Part shown: positions 8,813-20,327 of the stretch, in pieces
How the letters are laid out: each line of letters starts with the position of its first letter
Position numbering within the stretch: the stretch's first letter is position 1
Assembly (NCBI RefSeq): GCF_027596085.1
Contig: NC_072454.1
Span: 21,821,741-21,885,740, forward strand
Origin: Anoplopoma fimbria
Lineage: Eukaryota > Chordata > Actinopteri > Perciformes > Anoplopomatidae
Direction: 5' to 3'
Length of the DNA: 64,000 nt
Translations under genes and position numbers: made by a program
Notes under the pieces: generated by a model
What the model was told of the DNA's origin: nothing
Database searches by the model: none
The model's input: the letters and a program-made list of their open reading frames with translations, nothing else

Positions 8813-11809
8813 ACACAGGGGCAAAACGCATAGAATTAGGGCTGCGGTTAGCTCCCGCCTTGCACACCCACTGATTTTAGGCACGGATTGGTCTGGGTTC
8901 CATACGTTAGTGGGGCAATGTGTGGGTGTGCGATCGCGACCGGCAGGGACATGTGGGATGTGTGCTGTGCTCAGTGGTGATGCGAGGTTGTCCGACGCTG
9001 CTGAAGGGGAGGGGGAACCGGTGGTGCCCTCACAAGGGGCCCCGCAGGTTCCCGAAATACACTCCATGGAAGATTTTCCACTGGAGCAGTCTCGTGACAA
9101 TACTCTACGCTTCGCCTTCGACCAAGTGATACAAATTGATGGTCACATGGTACACCCTGACACACCACCGACATACCCACACTTTTCATTGATTAGGGAT
9201 AGACTGTATAGAGTGAGTCGTGACACTCAGACTGGTGAAGATACTACCCAATTGTTGGTGCCGGAAAGCCGTCGGGAAATGGTTTTCCGGGCGGCTCATT
9301 ATAACCCAATGGCTGGGCACATGGGGTATGACAAAACACTAGACCGGATAATGGCCCGATTCTATTGGCCTGGGATTCGGGGAGTGGTGCGCCGTTGGTG
9401 TGCCTCTTGCCCTGAATGCCAACTGGTAAACCTACCGGCCATCCCAAGAGCTCCATTGCGCCCATTGCCACTAATGGAGGTCCCGTTTGAGCGCATTGGC
9501 ATGGACCTCATCGGGCCATTTCACCGGAGCACCCGAGGATATCGCTTTGTGTTAGTTCTGGTGGACTACGCAACGCGATATCCTGAAGCGGTGCCGCTGC
9601 GCACTATCTCTGCAAAGAGTGTTGCGCAGGCACTGTTTCAGGTCATCTCCCGAGTTGGAATCCCGAAAGAGATTCTGACCGACCAGGGCACCTCGTTTAT
9701 GTCACGCACAGTAAGGGAACTATACGGGTTATTGGGCGTCAAGGCAATTCGGACTAGTGTTTACCACCCACAGACCGACGGCCTTGTTGAGCGCCTGAAT
9801 AAAACCTTGAAGTCCATGATCCGTAAGTTCATACACGATGATGTCGGAAATTGGGATAAGTGGCTTGACCCTCTGTTGTTTGCAGTGCGGGAGGTGCCCC
9901 AGGCCTCCACAGGATTTTCTCCCTTTGAGCTGCTGTTTGGCAGAAAACCACGTGGGGTTCTGGACCTAGTTAAGGAAAACTGGGAGGAGGGTCCGAGCCC
10001 AAGCAAAAACGAGATTCAATACGTCCTGGACCTGAGAGCAAAACTCCACACACTGGGGCAATGTTCACGGGAGAATTTGCTCAGGGCCCAGGAGCGTCAA
10101 CAACGCCTGTACAACAGAGGGGCTAGGCTGAGACAATTTGCACCGGGAGATAAAGTACTTGTATTACTTCCCTCTTCCAGCTCCAAACTGCTCGCTAAGT
10201 GGCAAGGGCCCTTTGTGGTCACACAGCGAGTGGGCGATGTAGACTATGAGGTTGTGCGTTCTGACAGGGGAGGGGCAACACAAATTTACCACCTCAACCT
10301 CCTCAAAGCATGGAGAGAGGCAGAGCCTGTTTCTCTGGTGACTACCGTGAAAGAGAGGGATGAGTTGGGGCCTGAGGTGCCAAATTCCACCAATCCAGCC
10401 TCGCTCCGTTGTGAAGACCATCTCACTCAGTCCCAGAGAGCAGATGTGGCTGCGTTGCAGCAGCGCTTTGCTGATGTGTTCTCCCCTCTGCCAGGACGCA
10501 CCAACCTTATACAACATCATGTTGAAACTCGCCCAGGCGTGACAGTACGATCACGGCCTTATCGGTTGCCTGAACACAAAAGAAAGGTAGTTCAGAAAGA
10601 ATTGGAAGCTATGCTGGAGATGGGGGTAATAGAAGAGTCCAATAGTGCCTGGTGTAGCCCCATCGTTCTGGTTGTCAAGAAGGATGGGTCTATACGGTTC
10701 TGTGTGGACTACCGCAAGGTGAATGACGAGTCACGGTTTGATGCCTATCCAATGCCCCGGGTCGACGAGCTCCTGGACCGGCTCGGCACGGCTCGTTTTT
10801 TCACGACACTGGATCTGACCAAGGGCTACTGGCAGATTCCCTTATCTCCAGAGTCCAGGGAAAAGACGGCTTTCTCCACTCCGTACGGATTGTACCATTC
10901 GTCACACTTCCTTTCGGGCTGTTCGGTGCCCCAGCCACATTCCAACGTCTCATGGACCGGGTACTGCGTCCACACGCTGCTTATGCTGCCGCCTACATGG
11001 ATGATGTGATCATCCACAGCAACAGCTGGGCGGAGCACATGCAGCGGGTGTCCGCGGTGCTTGAGTCTATGAGACAGGCTGGGCTCACCGCCAACCCGAA
11101 GAAGTGTGCGGTTGGACGGAGGGAGGTACGGTATCTAGGGTACCACTTGGGTGGAGGGCAGGTTCGTCCCCAGGTCGACAAGACAGCAGCGATTGCAGCC
11201 TGCCCGAGACCCAAGACCAAAAAAGAGGTGAGGCGGTTCTTGGGGCTGGCAGGGTATTACCGGCGGTTCATCCCCAACTTCGCCGACCTAACCAGCCCCC
11301 TGACTGACCTGACTCGAAAGGGTGCCTCAGATCCGGTCCAGTGGACGGAGCAGTGCCAGCTGGCGCTTGAGAGGGTAAAACAGGCCCTCTGTGGGGAACC
11401 TCTTCTCCACACACCTAACTTCTCTCTCCCTTTTATCCTGCAGACTGATGCCTTGAATAGGGGGCTGGGGGCCGTTTTGTCCCAGGAGGTGCAGGGGATC
11501 GACCGCCCAGTGCTTTACATCAGCCGGAAGCTGTCTGAGAGGGAGTCTCGCTACAGCACAGTGGAGAAGGAAGGCCTGGCGATCCGGTGGGCGGTCGATG
11601 CCCTGCGTTACTACCTCCTGGGACGCCCATTCACCCTCTATTCGGACCATGCCCCTCTACAGTGGCTCCACCGCATGAAGGATGCCAACGCCCGGATCAC
11701 TCGGTGGTATCTGGCGTTGCAGCCTTTTAAATTCAAAGTGGTCCATAGGCCGGGGGTGCAGATGGCTGTGGCAGACTTCCTTTCCCGCTCACAGGTGGGG
11801 GGGGAGTAG
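8592..11809 (+). pseudogene. pol of the gypsy element: protease, integrase, RT, RNase H
   Basis: The frame at 8592-11009 encodes an aspartic protease (VDSGCTQS, DSG at 8679-8687), then an integrase with an HHCC zinc-binding domain (HYNPMAGHMGYD ... CASCPEC, about 9294-9425), a DDE core (GMDLIG near 9500, TDQGTSF near 9680, LVERLNK near 9785) and a GPF-containing C-terminal module near 10205. RT follows (FCVDYRKVN, TTLDLTKGYWQ). The frame breaks at about 10896-10898, consistent with one missing base, and RT resumes in the next frame with YMDD at 10994-11005. RNase H (TDALNRGLGAVL, EKEGLAI, YSDHAPL, VADFLSR) follows to a stop at 11807-11809. gag and pol overlap in different frames; whether the junction used programmed frameshifting or is another lesion is unclear. 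Confidence 0.88.
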
Positions 11810-11853
11810 GCTAGGCCGGACGGCTCCCCGGCCTAAGTCGGGCGGTGGAGATG

Positions 11854-12325
11854 TGTGGCAGTGGGCGTGGTCTGCGCTCAGCTGCAGGCGGGAGAGGTGT
11901 GGGAGTGGTTCATGGGAACAGTGCCGGGGTGAGTTCAATGAACACGGCTGTAATGTGGTGCTAATTATGCGGAAATGTATTTAAGCAGTAGCAGGAGGGA
12001 GTTCGAGAGGAGGGACAGTCACACCCAAGGAACGAGGACTGAGACAGAGCAGCGAGCCATCAGAGCGGTGGCGTTACGGGAACGAGAGAGTGAAGCCATC
12101 AGAGAGGTGGCGTTACGGGAACGAGAGAGTGAAGCCATCAGAGAGGTGGCGTTACGGGGACGTTGGACCGAGTGCGCCCGAAAAGCCGGGCAGCGAAGCG
12201 GAGCGCACAACGGTCCGCAGTGTGTGTTTGTATTTTGGATGAAATAAATATACCTTTGTTGAAACCTACCCACTGAAGCCGTATCTGTGTTGGGGAAAAC
12301 CTACGGTAGTCGAGAGTCGGCTACA
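11854..12325 (+). repeat. 3' LTR of the gypsy element
   Basis: Nearly identical to the 5' LTR; the only differences seen are one C fewer in a CCC run (near 12169) and one G-to-A change (near 12181). It is preceded by a purine-rich tract (ggcggtggaga), the likely plus-strand primer, and followed directly by AGTGT. Confidence 0.93.
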
Positions 12326-12330
12326 AGTGT

Positions 12331-12749
12331 CTATTATGATTAAATCAAACTCCAGATTGTCAAAGAATCTGACTATGGCCGAGTTTAACGTTGCATTTGG
12401 TGTCTACAGCGATGTCATATGTGAAGTTAATCCTGACCGTAGGTCCGAACACTTATTTAGCCATTATATCCGACCTGGCACTGTTTTACGGGGAAGCCTC
12501 TTTTACGGGTACCACGAATCCTTCTCGGCAAAAGCAGCGTTGTACATCCAAAAATTAAATCAAAGACTGAACTGGTCTGTTGTTGATCTGGCCTTCATAA
12601 GCAGACACTTCACAGGGCATCAGACCCTTTCCTGCGTTGTGTCTGGATCTTTTTCACACACAGTGCGCCTTTGCCCTAAAACAGCAACCCAAAATCAAGC
12701 CCTGGACAAGATCCTCGTATCTCTTTCAGTAAGGAATGGAAACGCATAA
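12331..12749 (+). pseudogene. gag-like ORF1 fragment of the DIRS/Ngaro-order retroelement
   Basis: An open stretch of about 140 codons reads like the conserved part of DIRS-type ORF1: a motif of the form LTMAEFNVAFGVYSDVIC, then YHESFSAKAA, then LNWSVVDLAFISRHF and a degenerate zinc-knuckle area (VSGSFSHTVRLCP). In active relatives this protein packages the RNA. The gypsy element inserted just before this point; its AGTGT duplication interrupts this sequence, and the left half of the target is at 6980-7090. Function here is certainly lost. Confidence 0.65.
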
Positions 12750-12825
12750 CGCTGTTGCGGAGACGGCCACCCCAGGTCCGTGTGTCTCCGCCGCACTTGT
12801 CTTGTGAGAAAAAAGTGGATAAACT

Positions 12826-14123
12826 ATCCACACCTGTCAACGTCCCAGAACTTGGCAAAAACTTGAAGCATCCAAATTGTTGTTTCATTAATTATTTAAT
12901 TACTGGTTTAGTTCGAGGTTTCCTTGCTGGCTTAAGTTTTCTTCAAAAAATATCACTTGTCTGTAATAACCTTCTATCTGAAGGATATAGAACCAGATAT
13001 AGGGAATGCCGATTTAATAGACCCCTTCAAAGTCATGCCACTCCATCCGTTGCAGTGGCACCTTTTCTGCGTCAAATCGCGAAATAAAATTAATTTTTTT
13101 GGTCAGACAAACTTTTGGCTGTCATAGTAGCCCCTGTATTTCAACACCCTTTCAGAAGCACTTTGTTGGATTCTGTTGAATAACTGCAATTTACCATTCG
13201 TTCTTCACCTATTAGACGATTTTCTCGTAGTGGATTATCCACAGTCCCAACCAGACCGATGCATTAGCGCACTCAAGGACACTTTTAAGTAATTGGGTGT
13301 ACCTCTCTCTGCAGAAAAAATCGAAGGCCCACTGAAAGCGATAACATTTTTAGGCATCACATTAGACAGCGATCTCGAGCAAGCGTCACTGCCTCTCGAA
13401 AAGTTGGTTCGAATTAGAGAAGTCGTGAAAAGCACTTTTGACGTGCCGTCTAATACCAAACGTGCTTTGCTGTCATTATTAGGCCACCTCAACTTCGCTA
13501 TGAGAATTAATCCCCAAGACAGATCTTTTATATCTAGATTGACCTCTCAAAAACGGTGGCCAAACTCCACAATCTTATCGCTTTAGATGAAGGATGTAGA
13601 TCTGATCTAATATTTTGGTCATTGCTTTGCAATAGTTGGAATGGCAAACAGTTCTTTTACAACAATAATGCAGAAACTTCAGTTGCTCTGATGCAGCTCC
13701 TTCTATTGGATTCGGGGGAATCTACAACCATCAATGGTTCGCGGCCACCTGGCCAAAAGAATTGCTTGCTCTTCCTTCAAATCTACAATCTACCGCACTC
13801 TTAAGAGTTATATCCGGTCGTTGTTGCATGCATTCTCTGGGGCAACCTATGGTTTAGGAAACAAATAATAGTTTTCTGTGATAATGAGGCAACTGTTAAC
13901 ATCATAAATAAAGGTCGCTCTTCCATTCCCGTTATTATTAGATTTGAGATGGTCATGTGTCATGGGGATTTTCACTCTCCGTGCTGAGTACCTTGCTGGC
14001 CTGGATAATAAAATTGCAGACTCTTTGTCCCGATTTAAATTTCTGGAGTTCATAATCCTCTACCCCAACGATGCGCATCAAGGCCTTCGTTTCCCAGCCT
14101 TCTCCCAAACCGTACTAGAATAG
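12826..14123 (+). pseudogene. RT/RNase H of the DIRS/Ngaro-order retroelement, degraded
   Basis: Fragments of one RT in several frames. The N-terminal part (VNVPELGKNLKHPN, ITGLVRGFLAG) is at about 12837-12960. The catalytic motif appears as LLDDFL at 13209-13226, with L in place of the usual Y. It is followed in the same frame by a TAA stop, then GVPLSAEKIEGP and FLGITLDSDLE. The RNase H/connection region follows (FCDNEATVNIINKG near 13870, AEYLAGLDNKIADSLSRF near 13990-14040), ending in a stop at 14121-14123. The GVP...EKxEGP...FLGIxLD signature is characteristic of tyrosine-recombinase retroelements. Multiple stops and frame changes show long decay. Confidence 0.72.
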
Positions 14124-15166
14124 ACGACACGCTACAGTCCTATATTCAATTCAATTCAATTCAGTTTATTTTGTATAGCCCAGAATCACAAATTACAAAT
14201 TTGCCTCAGAGGGCTTTACAATCTGTACACATGCGACATCCTCTGTCCCGGGACCCTCACATCGGCACAGGAAAAACTCCCCTAAAAAAAAACCTTTAAC
14301 AGGGAGAAAAAAGGAAGAAACCTATGGGAGAGCGACAGAGGAGGGATCCTTCTCCCAGGATGGACAGAATGCAATAGATGTCATGTGTACAGAATGAACA
14401 GCATAGCAGAGATACAACACATTCAATGTATATGACATAAATGATTCATATAATAAGACTACTTATAATAACAGCAGCAATTATTATAGTAGAATTATAA
14501 TTATGAAATAGGGATAGTAATGTGATTAATAATAATAATAATCGAAGTAGCAGTGGGTGTCAGTCGGCTCACAGCAGGAGGCACGACTACGGTCCAGGTA
14601 CCACAACGATTCATGGAAACCTGCAGAGCGAGAAAGCAAAAAGGGCTTCAGGGTGGAAGTAAAGCTAAAATGCTTAATGGTACAGGTAATAGTAATCGTA
14701 ATGTGACTAGTAATAATAATAATGGTGGTAGCAGTCGGTGTCAGCAGGGCCAGAGCAGGATGCACAACCACAGTCCAGGTACAGTCACGATTTATAGAAG
14801 CCTGCGAAGCGAGAAAGCACAAAGACTCCAGGGTCGAAGCAAGTCAATAAGCGTAATAGTACAGGGAATAATAATAGTAATGTGACTAATAATGATAGTG
14901 GTAGTAGTGGGTGTCAGCAGGGCCTCAGCAGGTGGCACGATGACAGTCCAAATATAACCCCGATTCCTGGGAACCTGCGAGGCGAGAAAGCACAAGGACT
15001 CCGGGGAAGAAGCAAAATCAGTAATGTGCATAAATAGGAGATTAATACATAAAGAAGGAGTGAGAGAAGAGGAGAGAGGAGCTCAGTGTATCCTAGGTAG
15101 TCCCCCGGCTGTCTAGGCATATAGCAGCATATCTAGGGGCTGGACCAAGGCGAACCTGAACCAGCC

Positions 15167-18100
15167 TTAACTATAAGCGCTATCAAAAAGGAAGGTCTTA
15201 AGCCTGCTCTTAAAAGTGGGGAGTGTGTCTGCCCCCCGGACTGAAACTGGAACCTGGTTCCACAGAAGAGGAGCCTGATAACTGAAGGCTCTTGCTCCCA
15301 TCCAACTTTTATATACTCTAGGAACCACAAGTAACCCTGCATTGATTGAGCGCAGCTCTCTAGTTGGGTAATATGGAACTATAAGTTCCTTAAGATAAGA
15401 CGGTGCCTGGCCAGTTAGAGCTTTGTAGGTAAGTAGAAGAATTTTAAATTCTATTCTTGATTTAACAGGGAGCCAGTGCAGAGAAGCTAATACTGGAGAA
15501 ATATGATCTATTTTCTTAGTTTTTGATAGAACACGTGCTTCAGCATTCTGGATCAACTGTAAAGATTTAAGAGACGTATTAGAGCAGCCTGATAATAAGG
15601 AGTTACAGTAATCTAGTCTAGAGGTAACAAATGCATGAACTAGTTTTTCTGCATCGCTTTGAGACAGGATTTGCCTGATTTTCGCAATGTTACGTAAATG
15701 AAAAAAGGCTGTCCTTGAGATCTGTTTTATATAAGAGTTAAAAGACAGATCCTGATCAAAGATAACTCCGAGGTTCTTAATGGTAGTGCTGGATGCTAGA
15801 GCAATGCCATCTAGAGAAACTATATCGTTAGATAATTGATTTCGAAGGTGATCTGGGCCTAGTAGGATAACTTCTGTTTTTTCGGAGTTTAACATTAAGA
15901 AGTTACAGGTCATCCAGGTTTTTATGTCCGTAAGACATGCTTGAAGTTTAGAGAACTGGTTAGTTTCGTCTGGCTGAATCGATAGATATAACTGGGTATC
16001 ATCTGCATAACAATGAAAGTTTAATGAGTGTTTTCTGATAATATTCCCTAAGGGAAGCATATATAAGGTAAATAAAATTGGTCCAAGAACAGACCCCTGT
16101 GGAACTCCGTGACTGACCCTGGTTTTCATCGAGCTTTCATTGTTTACATATACAAACTGAGATCGGTCTGATAAATACGACTTAAACAAGCTAAGTGCGG
16201 TTCCTTTAATTAATGCCTATTAGATGCTCCAATCTCTGTAATAGGATTTGATGATCAATGGTATCAAATGCAGCACTAAGGTCTAACAATACAAGTACAG
16301 AGACAAGTCCTTTGTCTGAAGCTATTAGAAGGTCATTGGTAATTTTCACCAGTGCCGTCTCTGTGCTATGATTCACTCTAAATCCTGACTGAAAATCCTC
16401 AAATAAACTATTGTTATGCATAAAGTCACACAGCTGATTTGCTACTGCTTTCTCAAGGATCTTGGAGAGGAACGAAAGGTTAGATATAGGTCTATGGTTA
16501 GCCAACACCTCTGGATCAAGAGTAGGTTTCTTAAGAAGAGGTTTAATTACAGCTAGTTTGAAGGCCTGTGGTACATGGCCCGTTAGTAAAGACAGATTGA
16601 TCATTTCTAATAAAGAATTGCTAATTAAAGGTAAAACTTCCTTAAGCAGCCTAGTCGGAATCGGGTCTAAGAGACAGGTGGAAGGTTTAGACTTAGAAAT
16701 AGTTTAAGTCAATTGTTGAAGGTCGATGGGTGAAAAGCCATCTAAATATATTTCAGGTTCTACAGCTGTGGATCGTACTGGTTGAGGGCAGTAGATTATG
16801 ATTTTTTTTTCTAATAGTTAGAATCTTATCATTAAAGAAGTTCATGAAGTCACTACTACTGAGGTTTATAGGAATACACGGCTCAACAGAGCTGTGTCTC
16901 TCTGTCAGCCTGGCTACAGTGCTGAAGAGAACCCTGGGGTTGTTCTTATTTTTCTCTATTAATGCTGAATAATAGGCTGCTCTAGCATTACGGAGTGCCT
17001 TCTTATATATTTTAAGACTGTCTCGCCAGACTAACATCCACATTGGTGGAACGCCATATCCTTTCAAGTTTTCGCGATATTTGCTTTAATTCGCGGGTTT
17101 GAGGGTTATACCATGGAGCAAACCTCCTTTCTTTTATTAGCTTCTTTTTTAGAGGAGCTATAGAGTCTAGTGTCATTCGCAGTGAGCATGCAGCACTATC
17201 AACAAGATGGTCAATCTGAGACGGACTAAAGTTAGCGTAGGAGTCCTCTGTTATATTGAGCAATGGTAATGAATAAAACCCTGAAGAAATCGCTTCTTTA
17301 AATTTAGCTACAGCACTATCAGATAGACATCTAGTGTAGAAACTTTTGCCTAATGGCGTACACTCTGGTAGTAAAAATTCAAAGGTTATTAGATAATGGT
17401 CCGATAAAAGAGAGTTCTGTTGAGAGACAATTACATTTTCTATTTCAATACCATATACCAGAACAAGGTCGAGGGTATGGTTAAAACAGTGAGTCGGTTT
17501 ATGTACACACTGACAGAAGCCAATAGAATCTAATAATGAACTAAACGCGGTACTTATCCACATCCACATGAATATTAAAATCCCCTACAATAATAACTTT
17601 ATCTGTTTTGAGGACGAAACTTGATAAAAACTCTGAGAATTCAGATAGGAATTCAGAATACGCACCTGGTGCACGGTACACTTTAACAAATAAAATTGAC
17701 TTCAATGCTTTCCTGCTCGGGTTTGAAAGACTAAGAACAAGGCTTTCAAATGAGTTGTAATTTAATTTAGGTTTAGGGTTTATTAATAGGCTTGAGTCAA
17801 AAATGGCTGCTACTCCACCTCGAGGAATACGAGTATTAATATAACTTGGAGGAGTTGATTCATTAAGGCTAACGTACTCTTCATGACACAGCCAGGTTTC
17901 AGTAAGACAAAATAAATCAATATGATTATCTGATATTAAATAATTTACAAGTACACCCTTAGATGACAGAGATCTAATATTTAAGAGTCCACATTTAATT
18001 GTCCTGTTTTGATGCACTGTTGCATTGGTTGCCTTAACTTTTATTAAGTTATTTTGTACAACTGTTTTGGGTGGGTAACTGGGTGGGTAACTGCTCCAAA

Positions 18101-18179
18101 CGAAGCGCAGAGAAGTGTGAAAGACTGCGACTCTGCTTCTGCGTCCTGGTCTGAACTCTGGGTCATGGATTAGGTCCAC
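15167..18179 (-). pseudogene. LINE ORF2 (endonuclease + RT), broken in several frames
   Basis: Five successive open pieces in different frames cover one ORF2. Endonuclease landmarks are [19 protein letters not shown] and [11 protein letters not shown] (about 18060-17580). The linker pieces lie at 17569-16753. RT begins at about 16604 ([28 protein letters not shown]), breaks near 16206, and continues from 16189 with [13 protein letters not shown], the catalytic YADD near 16000, [10 protein letters not shown] and LHWLPV, ending at 15167. At least four frame changes separate the pieces, so no enzyme can be made from this copy. Confidence 0.85.
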
Positions 18180-18993
18180 TAATGAACTGGGTCAGATTTC
18201 TAGAGATGAGATCCGCTCCATCCAAAGTAAGATGAATGCCGTCTCTCCTAATCAGACCAGGTTTTCCCCAGAAAGTTTGCCAATTGTCTACGAAGCCCAC
18301 ATTGTTTGCAGGACACCACCTCGACAGCCAGCGGCGGAATGATGACATGCAGCTATACATCTCATCATTGACCAGGTTAGGGAGAGGGCCAGAGAACACT
18401 ACGGAGTCCAACATTGTCTTTGCGTATGAACACACCGATTCCACGTTCAATTTAGTGACCTCCGAGCGACGTAATCGGGTGTCATTACCGCCGACATGAA
18501 TAACAATCTTACTGTATTTACGTTTAGCCTTAGCCAGCAGTTTTAAATGGGATTCTATGTCGCCCGCTCTGGCCCCGGGGATGCAGTTAACTATGGCCCC
18601 TGTCTTCGCTAACTTCACGTTTCTCAGAATAGAGCTGCCGATCACCAGAGTTGGTTTCTCAGCGGGTGTGTCGCTGAGTGGGGAAAACCGGTTAGAAACG
18701 TAAAGTGGCTGGTGGTGACCCGTGTGCTTCGACATAGAACTATGCTTCCTTCGGACAGTCACCCAGCCTCCCGGCTGCTCGGGGGTTGCCGGGGGACGGC
18801 TAGCAGGAGCTACGTCTGGTTGGCCCGCACCGGCTACGGGGGTGGGCTGGCTAACTACAGTAGCTAACGACTGAGCTTCAATGGTGCGGAACCGTGCCTC
18901 TAACTCACTGAGCCTCGCCTCCAACCTAGCAAACAAACTACATTTGTTACATGTACCCTTATCAGTAAAGCTGGGAACCGGAAGTGAGGGCAA
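18163..18993 (-). CDS. LINE ORF1 with SGNH esterase domain, frame intact
   Basis: A 276-residue frame with a normal ATG. The N-terminus has a CxxC pair (CNKC) and a leucine-heptad coiled coil ([16 protein letters not shown], residues ~19-34), then a Pro/Ala-rich linker. From about residue 113 it is an SGNH-hydrolase-like domain: block I IGSSILRN with the candidate nucleophile Ser, a GARAGD block, block III HVGGND, and block [11 protein letters not shown] supplying Asp and His. Esterase-type ORF1 proteins are known in CR1/L2-group LINEs, where ORF1p binds RNA and multimerises through the coiled coil. All expected catalytic blocks are present, unlike the broken ORF2 of the same copy. No host function is implied. 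Confidence 0.85.
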   Translation of the reverse strand: MPSLPVPSFTDKGTCNKCSLFARLEARLSELEARFRTIEAQSLATVVSQPTPVAGAGQPDVAPASRPPATPEQPGGWVTVRRKHSSMSKHTGHHQPLYVSNRFSPLSDTPAEKPTLVIGSSILRNVKLAKTGAIVNCIPGARAGDIESHLKLLAKAKRKYSKIVIHVGGNDTRLRRSEVTKLNVESVCSYAKTMLDSVVFSGPLPNLVNDEMYSCMSSFRRWLSRWCPANNVGFVDNWQTFWGKPGLIRRDGIHLTLDGADLISRNLTQFISGPNP

Positions 18994-19054
18994 TACGCTT
19001 ACCGTAGTACATCAGCACGTCAGCACGTGATTCAACTATATGAACTGCATACGC

Positions 19055-19525
19055 TTACATGCGTCTTGGACTGGCTAAATCTACAATAAAAATGTACGAC
19101 TCTGCATGGTCCTATTTCACTGCATTCTGCGCAGCTTTCTCTGTTCCAGTCATGCCTGTAAACATACCTATGATTTGTGACTGTTTTAAATCCCGGATAA
19201 TCCAACCTTCTTCCATCAAACCATTTGTAGCAGGTATTCAGTTTCATCTAAGATTTGCAGATCCCTCGGTATTTAGCCTGCTTGGGAACCCCTCCATTCG
19301 CGACCTGTTCAACAGCCTTAAAAAAGAGCATCTGGGAAGCAATGATAAGCGTCTTCCCTTCTCATTACCTTTAGTGCACAAACTGGTGTCTCATTTGAGG
19401 CTGGAGGTTTTTGGTTCATACCTAGATCTCTTACCGGTGGCCGTGGGCTATGAACGTTATGTTCGCCCAGGAGTTACAGAGATAATTGCTCCTCAAAAAC
19501 TACTATTAGTCCTCCATGCAAGATA
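19055..19525 (+). pseudogene. Tyrosine recombinase fragment of the DIRS/Ngaro-order retroelement
   Basis: A 155-codon frame from 19059 (MRLGLAKSTIKMYDSAW) resembles the N-terminal SAM-like DNA-binding domain of retroelement tyrosine recombinases: GLAxST..Y..AW..F..FC, then SSIKPFVAGIQFHLRF and DKRLPFSLPLVHKLV. The frame ends at 19525 before the catalytic R..HxxR..Y part, which I could not find, so the enzyme is truncated. Joined over the LINE insertion, it directly follows the RT/RNase H piece, as in DIRS and Ngaro elements. Confidence 0.7.
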
Positions 19526-19859
19526 ATATATAAATAAATATAAAATGCTGCATTTGAAAGTGGTTGGCTGGGTTTCACTGCTGAATCAGGTAGTATGACC
19601 TATCTCGGGATGCATGCTCGCATCCCTCCCATGAAATGACACCTCATAGCTGAGGTCTACAGCAGGCTTGCGCCACACATAGATATCTCACATAACGGTA
19701 GGATGACCTCCTTTGGGATGCATGCTTGCACCCTTATGCTTAAGATAATGTCTACTGAGGTCTGCAGCAGGCTTTGCTGCTACATATAGATTTTCCTAGT
19801 CCGGCTGATGCTTAGCATGGGCGCTATACCAGACTTTGCGTTGGGTTGCGATGTTTTGA

Positions 19860-20010
19860 GGGTCTATGCATGGTGCTCCCTGCTTTGGCTTAGAAGCTGC
19901 TTGGCCCATCCAGGTAGCATTTTAAGAGCAGAGCCACCAGCGCCAAATATAACTGTATTTCCATTGTTGCAAAAAATGGATAAAGATCTATGATGTGAGT
20001 GTTCCTGACT
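19860..20010 (+). repeat. Direct repeat, first copy
   Basis: About 150 bp (ggtctatgcatg ... gcattttaagagcagag ... gcaaaaaatggataaa ... tgttcctga) recurs in diverged form at about 20328-20480, with about 320 bp between the copies. Such a pair downstream of a recombinase would fit the B1-A2-B2 split direct repeats of Ngaro-type elements, but the matching A1 copy at the 5' end was not recognised. A weaker, older duplication (gatgacct ... gggatgcatgct ... gaggtct..cagcaggct) lies just upstream at about 19589-19690 and 19697-19800. Confidence 0.6.
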
Positions 20011-20327
20011 GAAATGAAGCATCGCGTTAGTTAATGCAGGACACGGAAGACTTACGCCCCCAGCTGTAACCAGCTGACAGCCAGCCGATTGAATCATTGC
20101 TTCTAATCGGCCACACACCAATCACAGCCCAATCTAACCTAAAGGCAGTCCATTTAAATATGACTCCCTTCTTACTGATCCTTGCTACACCAACGCTGTT
20201 ACAGACCATACTGCTGGCAAAGCTTTGCTTCCTCCACCCCAGCCACCACCCTAGTTCTGAGTTAATCTTGCAAATGGTTGAAAAGGTATTCAAAGTCTCA
20301 CCTTGGGCTCATTTCTGTATACCCGGG

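Larger units (their letters stand above)
7086..12330 (+). mobile_element. Ty3/gypsy LTR retrotransposon with Gmr1-like PR-IN-RT-RH order
   Basis: A complete LTR element of about 5.2 kb (7091-12325), flanked by the perfect 5-bp duplication AGTGT at 7086-7090 and 12326-12330. LTRs are 473 and 472 bp and differ by one indel and one substitution. The interior has a tRNA-type primer site, gag with a CCHC knuckle, then pol in the order protease, integrase, reverse transcriptase, RNase H. No envelope-like ORF follows RNase H; pol ends 44 bp before the 3' LTR. Integrase before RT is unusual for Ty3/gypsy and is the hallmark of Gmr1-type elements described from fish. gag and pol each carry frame disruptions, so this copy looks non-autonomous. 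Confidence 0.93.
14146..19035 (-). mobile_element. Near full-length LINE (CR1/L2 group), antisense, ORF2 decayed
   Basis: Read on the minus strand from 19035, it has a short 5' UTR, ORF1 (18993-18163), an ORF2 with apurinic-type endonuclease and reverse transcriptase, a 3' UTR of about 1 kb and an (AATTG)n-type tail at 14164-14146. A six-base repeat CTATAT lies at both ends (14140-14145 and 19036-19041) and fits a target-site duplication. The insertion separates the RT/RNase H and recombinase parts of the DIRS-order element. The 3' UTR matches a second, sense-oriented copy at about 40868-41196. Clade placement is from RT and ORF1 features; the tail differs from the (TGTAA)n of the L2 at 4.5-7 kb. 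Confidence 0.87.

Noticed and set aside
7091..12325. Endogenous retrovirus
   Set aside because: No envelope-like reading frame lies between RNase H and the 3' LTR, and the gag CCHC, RT and integrase fit a Ty3/gypsy retrotransposon.
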